A stretch of DNA of 64,000 nucleotides from Molossus alvarezi (lineage: Eukaryota; Chordata; Mammalia; Chiroptera; Molossidae), in the NCBI GenBank assembly GCA_037176705.1, contig CM073897.1, positions 44,154,988 through 44,218,987 of the forward strand. Reading direction: 5' to 3'. Shown piece by piece: positions 55,197 through 64,000 of this stretch; the first letter of the stretch is position 1; the number at the start of each line of letters is the position of its first letter. Under the pieces are notes generated by a model that worked only from the letters and a program-made list of their open reading frames with translations, searched no databases and was not told where the DNA came from. The position numbers and the translations under genes were made by a program.

Positions 55197-55710
55197 AAGG
55201 GTTCTGACTTTTATTGTGCCATGGATCCCTTGGCAGTCCGAGGAAGCCTATGGGCCTCTTCTCAGAATAAGGCTCTCAAATTCATAAAACAAACAATGCA
55301 CATGATTACAAAGGGAAACAATTATATTGACTAGCATTATCAGAATATTTTTAAAAAACTGTGATTTGATAATATGTTTTTTATTAACACATTAAATAAT
55401 GAGACCTAGTGGCAGGTCTAATAACTTGTAATTTTGAAGCACTGATGAGCATGAACAATATTTTAAGAGGCCTGCAACAGCTGTAACAGGCATGAAAACA
55501 TCTGTAATTTCTCTTGGTAATGGGACTGCTAACGTCACAGGGACTGGTATCACCACAGGGATTTGTGGCCTGTGTTCGTGACGGAAATAGCTATTACATT
55601 TTAATTGGAGGCTAGTGATGAAAATAAAGATGTAATTTTTTTCTCATCCAAGTTCACAGACCCCAGGAATTCTACCCATGGGTCCCATGAATCTCAGGTC
55701 AAGACCCCTG
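55197..55710 (+). mobile_element. Ancient hAT-like DNA element, about 510 bp
   Basis: The left end is AAGGGTTCTGACTTTTATTG and the right end TCAGGTCAAGACCCCTG; read inverted, both fit a CAGGGGT(T/C)CTTGAC-type terminus. The AT-rich interior has text I recall from old mammalian DNA transposons (GATCCCTTGGCAGTCCGAGG). No coding frame is seen. The family name is not assigned. Confidence 0.5.
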
Positions 55711-57360
55711 TTTTGGGGAGAAGGTGCTAATGGCAGCTACAGCTGAACCATAATAACAGAGAAACACAATCCCATAGAAACCACCCCAGTCTTGGGTATT
55801 TTGGTTTAGGGCAGGGTTGAGGTGCAAATTAGATCCCTTTCTCTGGAGGGCCCTTGGCCCTATGTTCCAAGAATCTTAGAAATGTGCCTCTGCTTTCACC
55901 CAGCAGTTCTGTTTCCGGGGGTGTATCCTAAGGAAATAAAGATGCAGCCAGAGGAAAATTGAGTGCGAGGCTGTTTATCATGGCCAAGGGCGCATCCAGC
56001 TTTTGTGGACCCTGGAATTTACACAATTTAGAGACCCCTTTTACAAAAAGAAGACAAAATCATGAATATAAAATTGCTACACCCTTCCTGGGCATTTGGA
56101 TAGGTCCTGACTTCACATAAATTAACCCAAGTATAGCATTATTAATAATAATCTAAAATTAGAAACAACTAAAACTGTGTCAGGGATTGACATAGTACAC
56201 CATAGTGTATCTATACAAAGAAATATGATCAGTCATTTAAAATGATGTGACTGTAGAGATGTATTTATTGACATGGAAAGATGCCCAAAACATAATATGA
56301 AGTGAAAAGGGAGGTTATAAAATATGTGAAAGATCCCAGTTTTGTTGAAATAACGTCAGTTATGTGTAATAGGATGTTAAGTGGGACTTTTACTGCCTCA
56401 GAATTGCTACTCTCCCCCAAAACCTCAAAAGCAGCACCAGGTACCACCCAGCAGGATTCGGGCAGTGGCTGTGACTTCCTCACCCCATCAGCTGCCTCCA
56501 GCCTCAAGCAGGCACTGACCTGGCAGAGGAGGATGGGGGCTGAGACTTTCCATGGGGAGAGATGTCCAAGTGCCAGCATCACCCTACGAGGCTCAAGCAA
56601 GCCAAGTGACCGGAGCTTCCCTGGAGCTTAGAGGACACAGAGCCTGAGCCTACCTCTCTCATGGAAAACATCTGAAAATAAGAGGATGGTGGGAGCTGCC
56701 CTGGTGGGAGCCCAAGATGGGGGTGGGGGCTGCTGTGGGAACGGCCTGTGCTTCCAGAGCTTGTCAACAAAAGAAAGGACTGTTTCCAAAAGAGAAGCAA
56801 CTGGACACAGTGCAAGGCAGCTGGGCACGAGCCATCCCCAAAGATCCCAGTCCAAGAAGTTTCCCTTTCGCCTATGGAAGGACCCCTCAGTTGGAGTGGA
56901 GGAGGCAGGCATAGGTGGTCAGCCAGGAGTATGTCCCCTCAGCCCAGCAGGAGGGGACCACAAAGAAGGCTCCACATCCCAAAAAGTGTTTGCCAGAGTT
57001 TGGGCATCTGCCACCCAGAGGTGTCTAATGCCAGTTTACAATGATTTTGTTCCAAGAAGACCAGTCACTTTTCTTTACATTCCCCAGATCCCATTCAACC
57101 CTGAGCCTAATTCCAAACAAAGGAGAGACCATCTTGCTTTCCCCACCACAGGATTCTGAGCTGTGTCGGCCAAGAGCGAGGGGAGGAGAGATGCTCTGAG
57201 AAGCTCAGTTTGTTTGTTTGTGTAATTGAGATGTAATTTCCATGTGGTAAAATTCACCCTTAATGTACAGTTCTGTGAGATTTGATAAACACATACAGTT
57301 GTGTACCCACCATCACGGTCAAGATGTAAAACATTTCTCTCACTTGAAAAGTTACCTTGT

Positions 57361-57578
57361 GCCCGGCTGGTATGGCTCAGTGGTTGAACATCGACCCATG
57401 CACCAAGAGGTCACCGGTTTGATTCCCAGTCAGGGCACATGCCCAGGTTGTGGGCCAAATCCCCAGTGGGAAGCATGCAGGAGGCAGCCAATCGATGTTC
57501 TCTCTTATCGATGTTTCTATCTCTCTCTTCCTCTCCCTTCCCCTCTCTCTAAAATCAACAAAGAAAGAAGAAAGAATT
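57361..57578 (+). mobile_element. Classic vespertilionid-type VES SINE nested in L1
   Basis: Begins GCCCGGCTGGTATGGCTCAG and has GGAGGCAGCCAATCGATG in its body, ending in AAAATCAACAAAG. It lacks the TCCTCGGGTGAGGA tail of most other copies, so it belongs to a different subfamily. CTTGTGCC flanks it. Confidence 0.92.
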
Positions 57579-58035
57579 GTTTCTTGTGCCCCACTATTGT
57601 CAACTCCTCTGTCTGTCCCCAGCTCTCAGCAACCACTGATTTGTTTTTCTGCCATAGTTTTGCCTTTTGCAGAATGCCCTATAAATGAAATCACAAAGTA
57701 CATCGGTGTTTGAGTCTGGACTCTTTCACTTGGCGTAATGCACTTGACACTCATCATGTTGTTGACAGTACTGAGGTTCCTTCCTGTTACTGAGTAGCAG
57801 TCCATTGAGTGTATGTACCACTGTGTGTCAAACATTCACAGTTGAAAAATATTTGAGTTGTTTTCAGTTTTGGCTAGAATAATAAATAAAAAGCTAAAAC
57901 ATTTACATGTACATTTTGGTGGGGACATGTACATTTTGGTGGAGACATGTCTTGGGCCAATACCTGGGAATGGGAGTGTTAGGTCTTGTGGCAGGTATAT
58001 GTTTAACCCTCAGACACTGCCAAACTTTTCCAAAA

Positions 58036-58104
58036 AAGGGATTGTCCAGGGTCATTTTACTGGATGCCATTTTCACCTTCTACTCATAAATCCAAAGCAA
58101 CTGT
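58036..58104 (+). repeat. Direct repeat, first copy
   Basis: AGGGATTGTCCAGGGTCATT through CTTCTACTCATAAATCCAA recurs at 58888-58951 with a few changes. Confidence 0.85.
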
Positions 58105-58887
58105 TCCATTTCTAATTCCCATCTATCTCCAGGAATATACATTTTCCCTAAATCATTTGAGAGTACATTGTACCATTACCCCCAAAATTTCAACATATAT
58201 TTCCTAAGGGAAAATAAAAGACATTCTTTTACACAACCATAGTCTAGTTATCAACTCAGGAAAACATTGAGGCATTGCTATTATCTAGTCCTCAGGCAGA
58301 TCCAAATTTCATGAAATGCCTCCACAATGCCCTTTATAGCAATTTCCCCTTTGATCCAGGTCTGGTCCAGGATCACTTATTCTATTTGGATGCCATGTGT
58401 CTTTCACCTTCTATAGTGAGGGACAGTGCCTCAGTCTTTCGTTGTTTTTGATGACATTCACACTTTAGAGGAGTCCCGGCCAGTTTTGTAGACTGCTTTT
58501 CAATCTGAGTTTATCTGATGTTGTCTATGCCGGGGTCTGTCTTTTGGCAGACATGCCACAGCAATGCTGTGCTTTCTCAGGTCACACATCAGGGGGTGCT
58601 TCCTACTCCACTGAGAATAGCTTTCAATATGCACTGGAGGCTTGGGGGGCAGACACTGAAGGAGGATTTTTACTTTCTTCTTTGACTTATCCATAGAGTG
58701 GACTCATACCCAGCAAGCATTCAATCCAGTCGCCCACCACCTCCAAACTCTGCCCTCTTACCCACTTCAAACTAGACCTTGGCCTTTGATGCTCCAGGGA
58801 AAAGGAGGTCACAGTCAAAAGGTAAAGAAAATTACACAATGTAATCTTTGTCTCTTGAATTTCTAATATCCCAGGTCCTTCCACTGA

Positions 58888-58951
58888 AGGGATTATCCAG
58901 GGTCATTTTACTGGACGCCATTTTCACCTTCTACTCATAGATCCAATGCCA
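58888..58951 (+). repeat. Direct repeat, second copy
   Basis: AGGGATTATCCAGGGTCATT through CTTCTACTCATAGATCCAA; about 850 bases from the first copy at the edge of the L1 remnant. Confidence 0.85.
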
Positions 58952-59699
58952 CTGTATGTTCAGAGTTTTTATACCGCTAACTTATATTATTTGCGAGTGA
59001 TAAGAAAAAAGATGATATTTAAAAAGGTGAAATTTCATCTGCTTCCATGAATTGACATTTTGATCTGGGGTGGAGGTGGCTCATTTTTGTTGTTGTCGTT
59101 GTTTTTTTGTTTTCTCTCTCACCAAGACTGACAGCTGTCAGAGAAGGGATGGGGGTGGGTGATTTATATGTCACTATAGACATCATGGAAATTTTCAGTG
59201 TGGCGTCTTCAGAAGGAGGAGGAGCATAGCGGCAGGCACCTCAAAGGGGAAAATACCTCCAAATCAGTCACCGGGCTGGCATTTCTTCCTCCTCAATGTC
59301 TCTCATCTCTCCATCCTCGTGCCCCTGGGGGTTCAGGCTGACAGCATCTCTCACCTGGACTGTGGCCTCAGCCACAGACTTCCTGATCTCCCTGTCTTCA
59401 GTATGTTCATGGCTCCCCACTGCCCCACCACCCTACCCAACCGAATGCCTTCCCTGAAACGCTGACAGCGTCTATGTTTCCCCACCCTCTGGTCCCACCC
59501 TGCCTCTGCCCCTACCAGCACCCCACAACCCAGCCAACCAGGGGTGCTCACTCACCCCGCATCGCCCTTTCCTGCCCAGGTGCCTTGTTCATGCCATCCC
59601 CTCCCTGCGACGCCCTCTCCTGATAGCTCTGCCTGTCCAAACCTGGACCAGCCTTCAAGGGCAAGCATCAAAGTTACCTTGTTTAAGAAGTCTGCTGCA

Positions 59700-59932
59700 G
59701 CCCTGGCCAGTTTGGCTCAGCGGTTAGAGCGTCGGCCTGTGGTCCAGAGAGACCCGGGTTCGGTTCCCGCTAAGGGCACGTACTTCGATTGCAGTTTGTC
59801 CCCAGCCCTGGTTGGTCGTGCAGGTGGCAGCCACTCGATGTGTCCCTTCACATCGATGTTTCTCTCTCTCTCTCCCTCCCACTCTATCTGTACAAAAAAT
59901 GGAAAAATATCCTCGGGTGAGGATAAAAAAAA
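59700..59932 (+). mobile_element. VES-type SINE in right intergenic region
   Basis: Plus-strand full copy; target duplication AAGAAGTCTGCTGCA and AAGAAGTGTGCTGCA. Confidence 0.92.
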
Positions 59933-60114
59933 AGAAGTGTGCTGCAAACCTTTGCTGAATGGCTCCTATGGGCCAGGCACTAGGCTGAACCCTGAAGAGA
60001 TGACAGTGAGAGTGACACAGGCCTTGTCTCCATAATCTTCCATGTCACAGAGGCTGAATTAGAAGGGAAGGATAAGAAAATGATATTTGCAGGGAAAACA
60101 AGCTGCACTTGTAG

Positions 60115-60560
60115 GTGGCATATTGGTTTGCTAGGGCTGTCAGAACAAAGTAATGCAAACTGGTGGCGCGAGGGGACTTAATACAGCAGAAATCTATTGT
60201 CTCGGTTCTGGAGGCTGGAGGTTCAAGGTCAAGGAGTCTGGATGGCCTCCGCAGGGGCGAGGGAAGGGTCTGTTCTTGGCCTCTCTCCCAGCTTCTGGTG
60301 GTTCCAGGCTTGTGCAACACAATTCCAACCTTCACCTGGAGTCCCTGTGTGTGTGCCTCTGTGCCCAAAAGTCCCCTTTTTATTAGGACATCAGTCATGT
60401 TGGATCAGGGGCCCACCCTACTTCAGTTTGATCTCCTTTTAACTAATTAACGTCCGCCACAACCCTATTTCCAAATAAGGCCATATTCTGAGGTGCTGGT
60501 GGTTTGGACTTCAGCGCATACATTTTTGGGGGTGAGGGGAGGGACATAAGTCAACCAACA
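60115..60560. repeat. Ancient interspersed repeat, class not assigned
   Basis: Contains GGTTTGCTAGGGCTGTCAGA, GGTTCTGGAGGCTGGAGGTT and CCTATTTCCAAATAAGGCCA, familiar from a widespread old mammalian repeat. I am not sure of its class. Confidence 0.6.
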
Positions 60561-63500
60561 GCAAGCGAGCAGAGGCCAGCACCCAAAGGCCAGGCCTGAG
60601 AGTGGAGGGCTGGAGCTGAAGGCACTGGCTCCAGCTGAGTTTGCCCATTCGAGAAAGGCAGCTGGGTCAGAGAGGGATGTGGGGAAAGACAGAAACAGCT
60701 CATGAGATTAAAAAAAAATAAGCCATCTCTGTGTGGTATGCACTGTCAAATCTGTGTTCCCACGAACGCTGCCTCTGCTCTGTGCAGTGGCGTGGGGGAG
60801 GGGATGGCCGATGTGCTGGCCCAGAGCCAAGACAAGGCCCAACCAGCACTGCCCCCAGGAGGCCAGGGTTCCTGGGTAACACAGGCTAAACCCTCGGCAT
60901 GGAGGAGTGGGCACTCCTGGCTGAGGGGGCAGACGAAAGGGAGTATGGGCAGCAGCTTTGTGAGGGAAGAAAGATAGCAGACATCAGGCTGCTATCTGCA
61001 TTCATTTCTGAGGGTGCATTTGATTCTCAGAAACACCTTGTATGGTAGAAGCTACTGTCCCTCTTTTATGGCTGAGTATGACACGGTGGCTCAAGGATGA
61101 TGTGTCCCCCAGTAGGTACCAGCCAAAGCGGGATGTGAACTCAGGAAGCCTGACAGCAGAGCTCCTTCCAGAGCTCCTCGGGTGCACTCTGACCACAAGC
61201 TCCTCTTCAACAACTTGGGGCACCTCCTGTGCAGCTGAGCTCCCACAGCCAGACATGTTAATGGACTGAGGAATGTTTCTGCGCAGCCGCCTCTGAAGCC
61301 ACATCTGTTGGCTCACATCTGATTTCAGCCAAAGATCACTTCCCATGGCCAAGGTTTTACCTGAGGCTTGAGCCAGGAGTCCTGCATGGGCTGCAGGCTC
61401 TTAGCACACAGGACCTTCCCTGGGCAGCAATGCAGCCGAGTCTAAAGGCCCTCACCCAATGGGCGGCCGTCCGCAGATGGGCTCTCAGCCTCCCATCTTG
61501 CAGGTGGACCCTTCCGGGCCGTGTTTGCAGGCTTTGCCAGTCCTGGTGGAATGTAAGGTCCTGTCGCCCACTGTAGAGATGAATAGAACACACCCTGGCA
61601 TGGGCTTTTCTTCCTCCCATGATTCACTCTCCCCATTCCTTACTCCCCTTCCTGGGGTCACCTCCCCAGTAAACTACTTGCACCGAGGCCTTGGGTCATA
61701 GTCTGTTTTTGGAGGAGCACAAACTAAGACAGTGATGCAGGCGGGCGCTGGTGGGAGGGAGGAGGAACCCTTCCCAAGAGGCCCATTCTGAGCAGACTCA
61801 GAGCCACCCATGAAGAAGCCAACAAAGGCTAATGGATTATGGACCACTGAAGAGGGTTTTGCTTTACAGGTGACGTTGGAGAGAGAGGCCTGGGCGTACC
61901 CAGGTTAGCTAGTTTGGGCTCCATTTAAACACAGAAGAGACATGCTTCCATCTGTATTTCTAGAAGACTGCTGTGGCTGCCGGATGGAGGGTGGATTGGC
62001 ACGAGCAAGACCCGGGCCGGGGAGGTTAGTGAGGAGGCCATCGTCGTAAATGAGTGTAGACTTCGGAAGCGTAGACTCAGACTAGGGAAGTGGCGATGGC
62101 CTGGAGAGAAGATGACAGAGTTCAGGGCAGTTGAGAGAGTAGAACTGAAGGACTTGGTGAGAACCTGGATATGGTCAGGGTTTGGGGGCAGAGAGAAGTG
62201 GGAGGGAGACCGTCAGGGCCGACGTCAGGCTCCTGGTGTCTTTCCCTGACGGAGGGGACATGGGGAGGAGGACAGAGGAGGGGGGCATATTGGGCATCAG
62301 TTTCCGTGGCTTGCAAAGGTCTCTGGGCCACGGGAAGGTCTGTGTGTGGTGCTCAGGAGGGAGGCTGGGCTTGAAGCAGACTTGAGAGGCATCTATCTAG
62401 TGACCTTAGTTGTGTCCCTCACTCCTGGACCTGTTCCTGCTGCTGAACCAAGAGGGTTGCCTTCGGTGACTCCTCGGGGTCCTGCTGCTTCTCCTCCCCC
62501 GTCTGCAAGACCTTCTTCACCCCCAGCTTGGAGGTGGAAGCAGACAAGCCTGGGTCCAAACCACTGCTCCCCCAAGACCTACCACCCACCCTTCCAAGCA
62601 GGACATTGTTTCCTCTAGGCCCTGGGCCCAGGAGATCAGCCTGTCCCAGGAGATGGGACATGTGGAGGGGCCTGGTCCCAGACTTTGGAAACCTCTCTCT
62701 CGTTGTCTTCACAGCAGCACCAACCCTCAAACAATTCAGGAGTCCCAGTAGGAAGCAGACTTTGCCAAGCCACTGCCCTATCTTAGGCAGGTGTGGATGG
62801 GGTTGCAGGGGGTACCCCAAAGGGTACAGGTAACAAGGCAGCAAGGGGGGAGAAGGATCCAGCTTAGTTCTGGCTAAAATTCCAGCAAGAAACAGAACCA
62901 CTCAGCTGAGGGGCTGAAGAGAGCTGGGTGAAGTGATGGGCAGGGGAAGGGAACCAAGAGAGGGTGAGGAGCCCCCGACCAGCAACAGCAGGACACAGTT
63001 ACCGTCCAGGCCTGCAGGGTCCGGCGGGAGCCATGGTGTGTTTGTTCCAGGGCCTGGTTGCCCCATGGAGCCATAATCTCTGCATTCGCAGCTGCCAGCA
63101 CTGTGGCCACACAGGGAGGAGCAGGGGGCCCATGACCTCTCTCCTCGCTCACTAATCTCCTACCACAGCCTCCCGTTGGCTGAACCTGACAGGAAGGTGA
63201 TGCACCCACAGAAGTCAGCCTTCCAGGATACAGTGGGACAGAGGGCAGACCTGGTGCAGACAGCGAACAGCAGTCCCCATGTGGGATCGGGATGGAAGTG
63301 CCAGCTACACTGCTTTCCAGATGTTCAAGGAGTGTTTTCGTCATCTGCAGAGTGGAAATAACAAGTGGCTCGCCGTCTAGTACATAGAGAGTACTCGATG
63401 TTTCCCTCCTGTTGTCGCTCCCATGTATTCTTTTCAGCAGCAGGCAGCCCCGCCCCATGTACAACAGGCGCCCCCACAGCATCCCATCTTCGCATTGGAT

Positions 63501-63821
63501 TGGATGCCTCCTACAGCATGTCGGTGTGCAATGCTCGGAGTCTGAGGACTGGGTCAAGGTCCCAGCTCCATCCCCTCCCTTTACATATCGGAATCTTGAT
63601 TTACTCACCTATTAAAAAAAGAATCATAAAAACTTTCATCTTTATTATTTTTACCCACACCCCGGAGTGCCCCTCCCCCAGGTGCCCTGAAATATTCCTT
63701 CAGGAAGGAGCTGGGTGCACTAATTCTCACGAACATGTTCAACCAACTCTGAGCTCTTAAAAGGCACTGGGAGGACAGACTGATGAATCAGTCAGAGAGT
63801 TTACAGGGTGTATCTTGTTTT

Positions 63822-64000
63822 TTAGACATAAAGGAAGGGAGAGATAGAAACACCAATGAGAGAACATCGATTGGCTGCCTCCTGCATGCCCCTCTCTGGG
63901 GATCGGGCCCACAACCTGGGCATGTGCCCTGACGGGGAATCAAACCGAGGGCCGATGCTTGGTTTGATGGATGGGTCGACGCTCAACCACTGAGCCACCC
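63822..64000 (-). mobile_element. VES SINE (classic type), cut by window edge
   Basis: The minus strand reads GGGTGGCTCAGTGGTTGAGC at the head and GGAGGCAGCCAATCGATG in the body, like the copy at 57361. Its head reaches the window edge. Confidence 0.9.

Larger units (their letters stand above)
57200..58110. mobile_element. Old LINE-1 3'-end remnant, interrupted by VES SINE
   Basis: Contains ATTGAGATGTAATTTCCATG, AATTCACCCTTAATGTACAG, AGCAACCACTGATTTG and TCTTTCACTTGGCGTAATGC, all common to old mammalian L1 ends. The SINE at 57361 splits it. Confidence 0.75.
46759..64000. other. LRRC32 3' untranslated region and right intergenic region
   Basis: After the stop come the 45-bp minisatellite, then MIR-like pieces (48470-48570, 48920-48990), old repeats, L1 remnants, a hAT element and three VES SINEs. 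The 3' untranslated region should run for perhaps 2 kb by analogy with human, but no clear AATAAA fixes its end. No further gene is recognised to 64000. Confidence 0.65.

Overview
This is a 64 kb stretch of bat nuclear DNA. About sixteen tRNA-headed SINEs of the bat VES type are scattered through it, along with two copies of the hAT transposon SPIN and many old MIR, L2 and L1 remnants. Genes are split by GT-AG introns and there is one CpG island. VES plus SPIN point to a vespertilionid-like microbat; the species cannot be fixed from the sequence.

Two protein-coding genes can be supported, both on the + strand. Positions 389-18715 hold the last eight coding exons of the olfactory receptor guanylyl cyclase GC-D (the locus called GUCY2EP in human, where it is a pseudogene). 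They encode the end of the kinase-homology domain, the linker helix, the whole cyclase catalytic domain and the C-terminal tail. All splice sites are canonical, all phases agree and there is no premature stop. The 5' half lies upstream of the window. Positions about 33060-46758 hold LRRC32 (GARP): a CpG-island promoter and inferred non-coding first exon near 33.0-33.2 kb, a signal-peptide exon at 39410-39500, and one large exon at 44866-46758 with the leucine-rich repeats, transmembrane segment and short tail. The order GC-D then LRRC32 on the same strand matches the human 11q13.5 arrangement, with EMSY expected beyond the right end.

The two genes are not known to work together: GC-D makes cGMP in specialised olfactory neurons, whereas LRRC32 displays latent TGF-beta on regulatory T cells, platelets and endothelium. 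Their neighbourhood is conserved synteny, not a pathway.

Non-coding layout. 1-18.7 kb: GC-D introns with seven SINEs, MIR/L2 pieces and a C-rich minisatellite of about 21 copies (14.55-15.65 kb). 18.7-32.6 kb: intergenic, with old repeats and microsatellites but no VES SINE. 32.6-33.5 kb: CpG island with a TATA-like box and a 7-bp G-quadruplex-capable repeat. 33.9-35.3 kb: a large inverted duplication in LRRC32 intron 1, one arm of which is split by a SINE. 36.8-44.5 kb: six SINEs in all in LRRC32 introns (counting the one in the inverted repeat), two SPIN copies and a second hAT family, with nested insertions. 46.9-47.4 kb: a 45-bp minisatellite just after the LRRC32 stop. 47.4-64 kb: intergenic, with L1, hAT and other old repeats.

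No previously undescribed gene system was found. The strongest unexplained structures are the 97%-identical inverted duplication in LRRC32 intron 1, the inverted pair in a GC-D intron, and the two SPIN copies with different interiors.
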